Origin: Taxillus chinensis
Lineage: Eukaryota; Streptophyta; Magnoliopsida; Santalales; Loranthaceae
Assembly: GCA_023512835.1 (NCBI GenBank)
Contig: CM042087.1
Span: forward strand, 42,278,017 to 42,342,016
Length of the DNA: 64,000 nt
Direction of reading: 5' to 3'
Shown here piece after piece: positions 34,054-45,688 of this stretch. How positions within the stretch are numbered: position 1 is the stretch's first letter; each line of letters begins with the position of its first letter. Both the position numbers and the translations under genes were made by a program. Under the pieces are notes generated by a model. It was not told the origin of the DNA, did not search any database, and saw only the letters and a program-made list of their open reading frames with translations.

Positions 34054-37000
34054 TCACTCAAAGGCCCATTGGTTCTCCCTGCGCACCTCCTCCTCTTCCT
34101 CCGGTGTAAAATCATTCTTGATATTGAACGTCTTCCGAATCTCTTCAGGAGTTTTACCCTTTATCATGTCAGCCACAGTTTGACATGTAAGGTCCAGCAA
34201 GTTCTTAATGTTCAGATAGTTAGCAGCCTGGGAAACAACAGGCAAGGACTCGTTAATGAATATTTAAAAAATAGTGCCTAATCATGAAAAGTGTGACATA
34301 AACAGTAGCAGCACAACACAATAACAGCAAGCGGACTAAGAATTTTATCAGCAAATGTCTATAAATCACGCCATCAAGGGGTTCAGCATTGAAAAGTAAG
34401 AGCTTAAGGCAGAGATAGCCACGCCTTAAGGAAAGTCGTGATTAAACACTGTCACAGGCAAAAGAGAATACAAGGAAAAAACAGCCATGTTATTTATAGC
34501 ATGTAAACAAGCATATTACTATGAATAAAAAGACGGCAGATCTACATACAAATGTATGATACGGCCATTGCACACATTATTTTCATGTAATTGCATTGAA
34601 TATAATAAGAGGGAGCCACATTTAAGTGCTTTTCTTGGCAGAAATTATTTAAAGACATGGAAATGGGATGGTTGTGAGAGTGAAGCTTTTCTTGACAGTG
34701 GGTTGAGTTCTGCAAGTAGATTTGAATTGGGCAAGCCTTCCAAACCACAAGGGGATAATCATGAATCTCATGTCAAGTCTTCTCTTGATTTGGTTATGAG
34801 AGATGAGAGGAACAAGGATATGAGCTCATGTATTAGGTTCCAATCTTCTCTAAGACGGAGTTTAGATAGCTAAAACTTATATACAAACGCCGGAAAAAAA
34901 AAAACCTTGCTAGATATTTAGAGTGAGGTGGGAAGGGAGATATACCACACCACACTTCACTAGATAGGCTAGGCTAATACCAATGTAGAGCCAAAGCATT
35001 TCTATGGTTTACAAAACAAAGATTAACAGAAAGTACAAATTTCACGGGTAATTTTTTTTTCCTAATTTGATCTTAAAGTTACAGGGTAAAGAAAGAGAGC
35101 GCAGAAAACATTGGGGGAAAAGATATGATCATTTGCATGCTTCATATTCCAGTATCTGCAGTATCTTCAGCAAGCACATTAAACATTATAAATTATTCTT
35201 CTCTGTTCCCTTGCTTGTTATAGATGAACTTATACTTAATAACATCACCAGTCATAGTGGTCAAATCATTAATAGCTATAGCTTCAGTCATTTTATGAAT
35301 TGTAAATAGAATTGTATCGTGAATCGTAAGTTTAAGAAACAAATTCAAAAATAAATTCAGATAAATATAATAATACATTTAATAATTCAAAACATGATTA
35401 TTCAACATTATCAAAAGCCAAAATATCAAATATCTCTAATCAAAAATCATTTAAGTCCAAGAATGTGAACCGCTTCATAAAATTAACTAATTATTAGTAT
35501 TATCTCCTAACACTATTTGTTTGAACAATAATTACAGTCCAATCTCATTTTATGGTTTTTCCTTCCCCCCACCCCCGTTAGTTTCATCAACATGCCAGTA
35601 GCGTCTTCAAGTAATATTAATAGATTTTGTTTTCTAACAATCTATCCTATCATTACATAGTTTAACGTAATGAAATAACCTAAATAAATTAAAATTATCA
35701 ATAATTAAAGAGAAAGGAAAAAAAGAAGAAAAACATATGAACAAGTAGGAACAAAAAATAAGAAAAGATGAAGCACAATAGAAGAATAAAGGAAGAAAAC
35801 AAAAGCAGTACCTTGTTAGGATTTGAAGTTGAATTGAGTTTTAATTTCAAGTATCACATTTTCATTTTATTTATATTTATAGTTTTATACATAGAGTAAT
35901 ATCTTAAACTTTAAGTTGATTATAAGACACAATATAATTGTTCTAGAAGTTCAAGATATTATAATTTTTAAAATCTCAAATTTTAGATAAAAAAAACAAA
36001 AAAAAAAAAAAAAAAAACAAAAAAAAAAAAAAAAGGGAAAAAAAAAAAAAAAATTAAATAAATAAAAAAAAATTTTTTTACCTAAAAAAAAAAAAAAAAA
36101 AATAAAAAAAAACCATCCCCTCCAAAAAAAAAAAAAAGGCATTAGGTATCAAAAGCTGATTGTTATCTGGGTTAATGGACCAAGCTCTTCCAAATTCTCA
36201 CTAGCGAGATCAATGGGTATAAAGTCGAATATAGGTGATTAGAATTCGGGTGATTAATTTTGTTCTGCTTCAATTCAACTGCAGGCATATTGTTCCATAC
36301 ACCACATCAATTGAACAAAAAATCAATAATCTGACACAACGAGAATGAAGTTGTAGAAGAAACCAGTTGAAAGAGAATACATGTTTCATAATAAATAAAA
36401 TTGAAAACAGCATAAATAAAACAACAAGTACAACACACTAGCGAGCATATAAAATAAGTAAACCCACAATACGATACAAACATAGAACATTGAGGTAACA
36501 TGTGTAAAACATTCAATCAAACTAAAAGCAAAACTGAAACTCCCCCCCCCCTAAAAATAAAACATGTTTTCCTTTATGAGAAGTAGGTGCTTATATATTA
36601 CCAGGTGACGTAGAACAGAGAACGAAACTCATTGCAGAACACAGAAGCCACAAAACCATATTAAACTCCCTCCACCTTGATTATATGAGGGGACATTTTT
36701 AAAGCGATAATGCTAGATGCCTTTGTGGTAAATTAAAAAAGTTTATTGATAGCTAGGAGTTTAAAGAAGCTTTCAATGAAGGCATGTTGATGTTATTCTA
36801 TAAGAATACTACTACATCCGATAACTATATAACAACGAAATAAAGATTAAAAAAACTAGTTTTTTTTTCCACCCCAAAAAAGGGAAAAATAAAATCTTGA
36901 ATAATAAACAAAAACACAAGTCAAGTTCGAAAATAAAATAAAATCTAATTCTGAATTTTCAAAACTAATTCTAGGACGGAAAAGACAAGAAAACAAAAAA

Positions 37001-37395
37001 AACCATAAAAACAAACAATCAATAGATCAATCCAAAAATCGATAAATCGAGACAAGAGAAGGAGCGAGGTTGGGATCCGAAACCCTGACCAGTATGAGAT
37101 CGAAGAGCGTGGCTTGGTCGACTTTGACAAAGTCGGCATCCCAGGTTTTGAGATCGTCCTCACAGCTTGTGCCTGCTGTGCGGTCCTCGGGCCTGGGAGC
37201 CTCGACGTGTTTCTTACAGTACTCGATGACCTTAGCTAGGATCCTGCTGGTAACGTTGGGCAGAGGTATACCATTGTCGGCGCAATCGTCCTCTATCATA
37301 TGCTTGATCGTCTGCGATTCCAGCGCGACAGCCTCGTCGACCTCGAAAGACTCATTATCCGAGCTCTTGAGCGTGTACTTCTTTGGGGTCGACAT
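34054..37395 (-). CDS. SKP1: SKP1-like protein, copy A
   Basis: Exon 1 is 37395-37090 (102 codons) and exon 2 is 34227-34054, in phase across a 2.9-kb intron, giving 159 residues (Arabidopsis ASK1 has 160). The N-terminus [20 protein letters not shown] begins the BTB/POZ-like fold. The family-typical C-terminus is complete: [39 protein letters not shown] and ending [12 protein letters not shown]1 bridges CUL1 and F-box proteins in SCF ubiquitin ligases. The linker ([16 protein letters not shown]) is of ordinary length. The intron position after FDLIL is the conserved plant site. A TATA element lies about 115-125 bases upstream. This copy looks functional. Confidence 0.93.
35990..36137. repeat. 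A-rich low-complexity block in the SKP1 copy A intron
   Basis: About 150 bases are almost entirely A with a few islands (GGG, ATTAAATAAAT, TTTTTTTACCT, CCATCCCCTCC). In copy B the same interval (about 44140-44287) is normal mixed sequence with the same islands in the same order. Confidence 0.8.
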
Positions 37396-37474
37396 GGTGT
37401 GTGGTGGATCGATCGCGGGAGATTGAAAACCCTAGAACAGAGTTTGGGAGGATGAGGAATAAATAATGGCAAAC

Positions 37475-39115
37475 TATGGATACCATGTAGACACACCTTC
37501 GTGTCAGCTTATATATATAGTGGATAATACCAAAAACCACATAAACAAGTTGGCGTCTGCTTGGCCGTTTTTTATACTTTCCTTTTCCTTTTCTTTTCCT
37601 TTTTCTTTTTTTTTCTTTAAAGCAAGCTTGGTCATTTAATATTAGTCAAAATAATTACCAAGCAAACACAAGGTCATTTAATATTAAAAACAATTGACGT
37701 CCTTTTTTTATTCGACCAGGCAAGTTAATCTTGACAAAAGCATTCCAATTCCATCCCACTCATTAAATAGTTGTGTTGGTTCCGTTTAATGTAATTCAAA
37801 TAAAATGAATTTGAGTGACTTGCCGTTAGAAATTTTCAAAAAAAAAAGAAAAAGAAAAAGAGGAGGGGTTGTGTTTGTTGGCTAGTAAGTTTAATAACAA
37901 AATAAATAAGTAAAACATGTCTTTCTATTACCTTTTTATTACCTACGGGATACGATTGATAATGGGACATGTCAGGATTGAGTAGTGGGAGTTTTGGGTA
38001 AGTTTGAGGCGGGGCGGGATAGGACGAAATCAAATAGTGTGGAGGGATCATATTGGGTCGGGCTGGTTACTTTAAGCTAAAACTATTTTAAAATAATGAA
38101 AAAGTCAAGTTAGGCTGAGTTGGCCAATACCTGTGCTTGCAAAAAATCATCTCTCATATCCATGAAGTCCAGCAAAAGACGTGATAATAATGAAAAATAA
38201 AACCCATTTTGAAAGGATATGAGCTAGTGTAAAGAAACTAATAAGGAAAAAGAATACCAAGTTCATGTCTTGAGGCATTATTCCATTCTCTCAGATCATC
38301 TTCAGAATAAGAAATAGAGAATGAAGAAGGAAAAAATGGATCTAGAAGCTGAGTTAAAGACATCTCTTAGAGAAATAAGTAGAAGGAATAAGCAAACAAG
38401 ATAAAAGCTAGAGTAGTCAGTGAAGAAAAAAAGGAATAGTGTGAGAAAATAGAATATCTATTTGAAGCTAAAAATTATAGAATACTGGATTAAAATTTGT
38501 GACGATCTCACTTAGAAGCTCACTACAAAAGCTTCAAGGATATAGAAGGTCTTAAGGGAAATTTACTATTAAAACTCCAACGATAACTCAAGGAAACCAA
38601 AATAGCTTATATGATGAAAAAGCCTCAAAGAAGAATTGTTACAACTTCAATAGCTACTTAAGAAGGATAAGAAGAGGTGACCTGAATTGTGTACTAGAGC
38701 TCCACAACAAAACAAGAGGAAAAATTGAGCAGAAAGTCATAAAGGAGAATCATAGCATAAAGTATAATATGAAGTATGTGGCGAAGTAACATTCTATTAG
38801 TATTAAAAGTAAGGTAAAATCAGCCAATCTACATAAGTAAAGGTTTATATTAATATAAATAGTATGAAGGAAGTGGTTGCACTAGTAATAGTCACAAAAG
38901 TGAAAGGACAACTACTTACTCTAGCTATTGAAAGTAAAATAGGTGAAAAAAACAACGAGCTAAGCAAGACAAAGGATAAAGTTGATATATAGAAGAAGAA
39001 TAAGAATGTTAATCAGAAAAGTATGCCAAAGGATAATAGTGACAATAGAAGTGAGGAAAAGGTATCTCCAACAATAGTAGCTACTAAAGTTGAGCAACAA
39101 AAGAAGGTAAAGAAG
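37475..39115. other. Spacer between the SKP1 copies, first part
   Basis: From about 38200 the plus strand is strongly A-rich and encodes lysine-rich phrases broken by many stops, like a decayed structural gene of a retroelement. No family is assigned. Confidence 0.35.
37509..37519 (-). promoter_or_regulatory. TATA box of SKP1 copy A
   Basis: The minus strand reads TATATATATAA here, upstream of a predicted leader of about 80-90 bases. It lies outside the duplicated block, so copy B does not have it. Confidence 0.5.
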
Positions 39116-40138
39116 TGTTAGAACATTGAAGTTGACTGAGATAGAATCATAGTTGATAGAACTCTTAGTGTTTACAGAGCTACCAATGTTTAAAATATGC
39201 TAAGTGTTGGATCTATCGATACTCTTATCAAACATATAAGTTATTCGATGATACAATCGAAGGACCTTCTGACGAAGAATTATACAAGATCTCAATAGAT
39301 TTGAAGAAAAACTATAAACCTTCGAGATTACTCATTGAGAGAACATGTTCGAAGACAGATTCAAAGAACACATTTGAAGACACAACTTGTCTTACTTTAA
39401 AAGAGTCATCAAGAGTTAAAACATTTAATATTAAGAGATTTGAAGCTCTACCCAAAGGACATCGAGATTTGATCGAGACTATGTGATCGCTAGAAGGTTC
39501 GATGAAGACTTTTGAAGCAGTCACCAGTTATTTGAATCAACTTGTTTGATGAAGACTCTCTGAAGGAATGCGAGTTCATCGACACATCACATTTGAATAA
39601 GAGATTCGAAGAAGATATCCGAGACACTAAGTTTTACAAGGTTAATCATCTTAGCGCCATCATAGGTTAAGTTATTTTTAAAATTTCAAAAAAAAAAAGA
39701 AATATTCGAGAAGATTTGAGAATATTCATCAGATATGTTTCCTGCTTTAGCTGATAAGCTTTTTATGTATAAATAGAAGAAAACGAGAGATGATATGTGA
39801 GTTATAAGTGTGTTGAAGTTTATCTTTGAGAGTTGTTCAACAAAATTAGGTTATTCATTGATATATAGCTTGAGTTGCAAATCAAGATCACGGCTTGTGT
39901 GTTTCTGATCTTTGAGTGCTTTGTGTAAGCTGTTTAAGAAACTCTGATCATATAAAATTTTTACAATCTTTGTATCAAGTTCTTATTAATCATATATATT
40001 ATTGATACATTTAGAAAACATCTTTGTTTGTTTTGTGTACTTTGTCTACAAGTTTTATTTTCTGAATCTCATCTTTTGATAAAAAGATCTTACAAAAGAA
40101 GTCTATTTACCTCCCTCTAAACTCCAAGAGACCTAACA
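39116..40138 (+). mobile_element. Probable solo LTR of an LTR retrotransposon
   Basis: The 1023-base segment begins TGTTAGAACATTG and ends CCTAACA, the expected TG...CA ends with a short inverted repeat. It has an internal TATAAATAG promoter-like site near 39767. The lysine-rich A-rich sequence on either side is similar in character, as if one older unit had been split by the insertion. The flanking 5-base sequences agree only partly (AGAAG and AGTAA). No second LTR or internal gene region is seen. Confidence 0.45.
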
Positions 40139-41230
40139 AGTAAAATCCCATTATTGTTGCAAAAATTGAAAGGAATAAGATACAAAAGCCTTCTACAGTT
40201 GTTAAAAGCAAGACAAATGAGATTATCTATCCAAAGGCTAAATATGGTAAGAAATTACAAGAGAAGAAGGTACCACTAACAACCACCAAGGAGAAAAAAT
40301 GGATGGCACACACAGAATTGACTATAACAGACAAGAAACCAATAGCAGTGTCCAGACCTACAATGAAAGTCCATAAACAAGGAGTAGTCAAGCCTAAAGA
40401 ATTGCCATTTGAGGATTAATGATTTTGTTGTGAAGTTTAAAGACACAAAACTTAAGAATACTAGTTGAGACAGCCTATTATATTTCCTAAAATTAAAAAG
40501 AGAGGTGCATAACCCAGGGAGAGATTGTACAGAAATCATGAGGCATAACGAGCTAGAAGTTCTTACTTAATTTGCAAAAAAAACAAAGATATTTAAAGAA
40601 TGAATATTGGTGGAAGCCCGAAACAATCACTGTATAAAATAAGTTTACCACATTAGCGAGGTTAAATGCAAACGGTTAGAGGTGTGGGTTCAAGGGTCAG
40701 TGCGCCAAAGAATGTCTAACTCTTCCTCCTAAGCAGATGAAGAAATTAAAAAACACAATGCAAATGACAAATGCAACCAAACAGAAAAAGATAACAAAGC
40801 AGAATCATAAAGTGAAGGTTACTTTGAAAAATTAATTTTTTAATGACAAAATAATGATAATTTTTACTAAGCTTTTTAAACTCAAATAAAACCTCCAATA
40901 AATAAACAGGTACTAATTTTGGGGGCACTAGGGTGCTAACCTTTTCCCACTTGTAATTGTATTACCATACCAAATTCTATGGAATGCAAACCTTTTTCTT
41001 ATTTCACTACCTTCGGTAATAATTGTTCCAATCGTACTTTATATTTTTGGTTAGTGGTGACTTTAAAAAGATTTATTTTAATTTTTTTCAATTTTACTGT
41101 CCCTTATCATAAATGAATAAAGCGCCAGTGCAAGGAGTTCCTTAGTATTCGGACGGATTCAAGTATGTATAGTTTTACAAAATCTTTATTAAGATACCAC
41201 AAAACCATTTCTAGTTTTCCTTTAAGGTAG
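40139..41230. other. Spacer between the SKP1 copies, decayed retroelement-like sequence
   Basis: Lysine-rich A-rich sequence continues. Near 40680-40720 one frame reads RCGFKGQCAKEC, which resembles a zinc knuckle of a capsid-type protein with one position changed. No intact gene is present. Confidence 0.35.
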
Positions 41231-41900
41231 CTTAAGATTCTTTTCATTGTTAATACATGAGATTACTTATGATCAGGTTCGAATTCTTTTAAAATGCATA
41301 CAATTTACATTAGATCATATCATGAAGCTATTAAGTACAAGAGACTCACTTATCTTTCTATACTTTGTTGGAGTAGTACTCTTATAGCCTAGTGTCATAG
41401 GGGTATTGACAAACTTGAATTCTTCCGTGTCAAATTTCTTCAACATTTCTTTAGCATATTTAGTATGAGAAATGAATATACCTTTATTACTTTATTTGGT
41501 TTTAAGTTGAAAAAAGTATATCATCTCTCCCATAAATAACATATCAAACTCTCCACTAATTTACTCTCCGCTAATTTTCCGTATAAGTTTTTGGCATAAC
41601 TCTGAGTGATCCCCTCTAAAAATGATGTCATCAATATAAATAAGGATAATCAATTGATCCTTGAACACATAAATTGTTGTCCATAATTCCTCTACTGATG
41701 TTCAACTTCTTCAAATAGGCATATAGTCTTTTGCATAATTGTCTTTTCAGATCTTACATGAGTTTTTTTAGCTTATACACTTGTGATTAATCTTTACTAA
41801 TCTGAACTTCATTACATTATTTAGAAAAGTTAACTTCACATCTACTTGAGAGGCTTTATATCTCATGTGTGTTGCCAATACTAATAATATTCATATTGTC
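41230..41900 (-). mobile_element. Copia-type reverse transcriptase relic
   Basis: The minus strand reads LIILIYIDDIIFRGDHSELC near 41660-41600, then EFDMLFMGEMIYFF and GIFISHTKYAKEMLKKFDTE down to about 41430. This is the order of the YVDD-containing Copia polymerase region. Internal stops show it is dead. Confidence 0.75.
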
Positions 41901-42341
41901 TCTACCTTTGAAATTTGTGAATATCATTCGCAGACGCATTATCCCTGGTCCAGAGTCACCCGATTGCTGCCGAGAGACAGCAACACAAGTGCAAAACCAA
42001 AAATAAAACCCAACCTCGCTTTATAATTTATAAAACCTCAACATTCAAACGGTTTCCAAACCCCAAGCCCTCTGTATACCCAGCTTTCTCAACGCAACCT
42101 CTTCATATTTCATTATTTAAACTTTAAAAGACATTACTAAACAAAAAACAGTACTTAGTAGCATGTAGATAGGGTTCTATTACCAACAAGGCATAATCCG
42201 GGACATAACCAACACAAATAAAACACAGAAGCTTAGTGACACGATGTCATCTGCTACTAGGTTCATGTATTTTCAACAACGAATTGTCAGGAGAAGCAAC
42301 CATGCAACATGAAATCCAACACAAAAGAATTTTTTTCTTTG

Positions 42342-43797
42342 TCACTCAAAGACCCATTGGTTCTCCCTTCGAATCTTGTCCTCTTCCTCCGGTGTAAAGT
42401 CATTCTTGATATTTAACGTCTTCCGAATCTCTTCAGGAGTTTTTCCCTTTATCATGTCAGCCACAGTTTGACATGTAAGGTCCAGCAAGTTCTTAATGTT
42501 CAGATAGTTAGCAGCCTGGGAAACAACAGGCAAGGACACGTTAATGAATATTTAAAAAATAGCGCCTACTAATCATGAGAAGTGTGACATTAACAGTAGC
42601 ACCACAACACAATAACAGCTAAAGTGGAGTAAGAACTTTATCAGCAAATGTCTATAAATCACGCCATCAAGGGGTTCAGCATTGGAAAGTAAGAGAATAT
42701 CTAACGGGGCATTTGATACAACACATGATACAAAACAGACCTTAAGGCAGATAGCAACGCCTTAAGGGAAGTCATGATTAAACACTGTCACAGGCAAAAG
42801 AGCATACAAGGGAAAAACAGCCATGTTATTTATAGCCTCTAAACAAGCATATTACTTTCTTTCTTTTTTGATGAGTACAAGCATATTACTATGAATGAAA
42901 AGAGGGCAGATCTACATACAAATGTATGATACGGGCATTGCACGCATTATTTTTCATGTAATTGCATTGAATATAATAAAAGAAAGCCACATTTAAGTGC
43001 TTTTCTTGGCAGAAAATATTTAAAGACATGGAAATGGGATGGTTGTGAGAGTGAAGCTTTAGAAGAATGAAAAGGTGAGATCGAAATTCCCATGACAGTG
43101 GGTTGAGTTCTGCAAGTAGATTTGAATTGGGCAAGCCTTCCAAACCACAAGGGGATAATCATGAGTATCATGTCAAGTCTTCTCTTGATTTGGTTATGAG
43201 AGATGAGAGGAACGAGGATATGACCTCATGTATTAGGTTCCAATCTTCTCTAAGACGGAGTTTAGATAGCTAAAACTTAGATACAAACGCCGAAAAAAAA
43301 ACCAGAAAACAAAAAAACTTGCTAGATATTTAGAGTGAGGTGGGAAGGGAGATATACCAGACCACACTTCACTAGATAGGTTAGGCTAATACCAATGTAG
43401 AGACAAAAGGATTTCTATGGTTTACAAAACAAAGATTAACAGAAAGTACAAATTTCACGGGTAAAAACAAAAATTCCTAATTTGGTCTTAAAGTTACAGG
43501 GTAAAGAAAGGGGGCGCAGAAAACTTTGGGGCCAAAGAAATGATCATTTGGATCCTTCATATTCCAGTATCTGCAGTATCTTCAGCAAGCACACTAAACA
43601 TTATTATATTTAATAACATCACCGGTCATAGTGGTCAAATCATTAACAGCTATAGCTTCAGTCATTTTATGAATTGTAAATCGAATTGTATTGTGAATTG
43701 TAAGTTTGAAACAACCAAAAATCGAAAAACATTACAAAACGTGTATCACACAAAAACTAAGTCCCTACCATTCACTCCACCATTTTATGGTTCTTCC

Positions 43798-43836
<39 letters not shown>

Positions 43837-45505
43837 ATGCACCAGCAGTAGTGTTTCAAGAATTTATAGATTTTGTTTTACTCTATCCTATCTTCCTAGT
43901 TTAACATAAGAAAACCTAAATAAAAAAATTATAGAAAAAAGAAAGGAAGAAAGACAAACAAGAACAAGTAGTGGAAAACAAAAGAAAAGAGAAGCGGAGA
44001 AGGAGACCGCGCCTTGTTGGGTTGGTGTGGGCGTTATACATAGAGTAATATCTTAAACTTTAAGTTGATTATAAGACACAATATAATTGTTCTAGAAGTT
44101 CAAGATATTATAATTTTTAAAAGCCCAAATTTTAGATAAAAAAACAAAAATAATTATATAATCCAATCCAATTATAAATCGTATGGGATCAGTAAAAAAT
44201 GATTATATGAATCAATTCAAATTGTTTTACCCTAATCAAATCAGACAATTTTAACACTATCACTATCGTCTGCAATTTTCAAAGAAAGGCATTCGGTATC
44301 AAAAGCTGTCAATTGTTATCTGGGTTGTTGGACCAAGCTCCGCCAAATTCTCACTAGCGAGATCAACAGGTATAAAGTAGAATACAGGTGATTAGAATTC
44401 GGGTGATTAATTTTGTTCTGCTTCAATTCAACTGCAGGCATATTGTTCCATACACACATCAATTGAACAAAAAATCAATAATCTGACGCAACGAGAATGA
44501 AGTTGTAGAAGAAACCAGTTGTAAGAGAATACATGTTTCATAATAAATAAAATTGAAAACAGCATAAACAAAACAACAAGTACAACACACTAGCGAGCAT
44601 ATAAAATAAGTAAACCCACAATACGATACAAACATAGAACATTGAGGCAACATACATACAAGCATGTGTAAAACATTCAATCACACTAAAAGCAAAACTG
44701 AAACTCCCCCCCGATAAAAACATGTTTTCCTTTATGACAAGTAGGTGCTTATATATTACCAGGTGACGTAGAACAGAGAAAGAAACTCATTGCAGAACAT
44801 AGAATCCACAAAACCATATTAAACTCCCTCCACCTTGATTATATGAGGGGACATTTTTAACCCGATAATGCTAGATGCCTTTGTGGTAAATTTAAAAAGT
44901 TCGTTGATATCTAGGAGTTAAAAGAAGCTTTCAATGAAGGCATGTCAATGTTATTCTATAAGAATACTACAACATCCGATAACTATATAACAACGAAATA
45001 AAGATTAAAAAACTAGTTTTTTTTCCACCCCAAAAAAGGGAAAAACAAAAACACAAGTCAAGTTCAGAAATAAAATAAAATCTAATTCTGAATTTTCAAA
45101 ACTAATTCTAGGACGGAAAAGACAAGAAAACAAAAAAAACCATAAAAACAAACAATCAATAGATCAATCCAAAAATCGATAAATCGAGACAAGAGAAGGA
45201 GAGAGGTTGGGATCCGAAACCCTGACCAGTATGAGACCGAAGAGCGTGGCTTGGTCGACTTTGACAAAGTCGGCATCCCAGGTTCTGAGATCGTCCTCGG
45301 GCCTGGGAGCCTCGACGTGTTTCTTACAGTACTCGATGACCTTAGCTAAGATCCTGCTGGTAACGTTGGGCAGAGGTATACCATTGTCGGCGCAATTGTC
45401 CCCTATCACATGCTTGATCGGCTGCGATTCCAGCGCGACAGCCTCGTCGACCTCGAAAGACTCACCATCCGAGCTCTTGAGCGTGTACTTCTTTGAGGTC
45501 GACAT
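42342..45505 (-). CDS. SKP1: SKP1-like protein, diverged copy B
   Basis: Exon 1 is 45505-45227 (93 codons) and exon 2 is 42515-42342, in phase, giving 150 residues. Relative to copy A it lacks nine linker residues, where [14 protein letters not shown] becomes PEDDL. It carries substitutions at normally conserved places: [11 protein letters not shown] reads [16 protein letters not shown] reads FGLIL, RKTFNIK reads RKTLNIK, and the end [15 protein letters not shown] reads [15 protein letters not shown]. Both exons are open with normal splice sites, so a protein could be made. The upstream region past 45583 is unrelated to copy A, so its promoter differs. It may be a young diverging duplicate or one losing function. 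Confidence 0.85.
42843..42890. mobile_element. Tail-only LINE-like insertion with target-site duplication; empty site in copy A
   Basis: The 14-base sequence ACAAGCATATTACT occurs at 42843-42856 and 42877-42890, flanking a 20-base insert whose complement reads ACTCATC followed by A-rich sequence. Copy A (about 34506-34521) has a single uninterrupted copy of the 14-base site, so the insertion happened after the duplication. Confidence 0.65.
43799..43836. repeat. 38-base poly-C tract
   Basis: An uninterrupted run of 38 C residues in the SKP1 copy B intron. Copy A has two shorter C runs (near 35566-35577) at the matching place. Confidence 0.9.
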
Positions 45506-45582
45506 GGTGTGTGGTGGATCGATCGCAGGACATTGAAAACCCCAGAACGGAGTTTGGGAAATGAGGAATAAATAATGGCAAA

Positions 45583-45588
45583 CACGTG
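45583..45588. promoter_or_regulatory. G-box (CACGTG) at the duplication breakpoint upstream of SKP1 copy B
   Basis: CACGTG starts exactly where similarity to copy A ends, about 80 bases upstream of the copy B ATG. Confidence 0.3.
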
Positions 45589-45649
45589 AAGACTTGGATA
45601 AAGTGATGAGAAGGCTTGGAGTAATGTATAAAGTTATTAAGGCTTTAAT

Positions 45650-45652
<3 letters not shown>

Positions 45653-45688
<36 letters not shown>
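45653..45688. repeat. (CT)n microsatellite
   Basis: About 18 CT units in the spacer upstream of SKP1 copy B. Confidence 0.9.

Larger units (their letters stand above)
33660..37474 (-). repeat. Tandem duplication unit A containing SKP1 copy A
   Basis: This block is colinear with 41940-45583 over 3' flank, both exons, the intron and the 5' leader. Similarity starts at CTATCCCTGG/TTATCCCTGG on the left and stops at AATAATGGCAAAC on the right, about 80 bases upstream of the start codon. Confidence 0.88.
41940..45583 (-). repeat. Tandem duplication unit B containing SKP1 copy B
   Basis: The sister of 33660-37474 in the same orientation, about 170 bases shorter overall. Differences include the mixed sequence at 44140-44287, a 38-base C run and a 34-base insertion at 42857-42890. 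Confidence 0.88.

Noticed and set aside
35951..36142. Phenylalanine-rich open frame on the minus strand
   Set aside because: It is a by-product of the A-rich block.
43540..43909. Open frames containing polyproline
   Set aside because: They are created by the poly-C tract in the SKP1 copy B intron.
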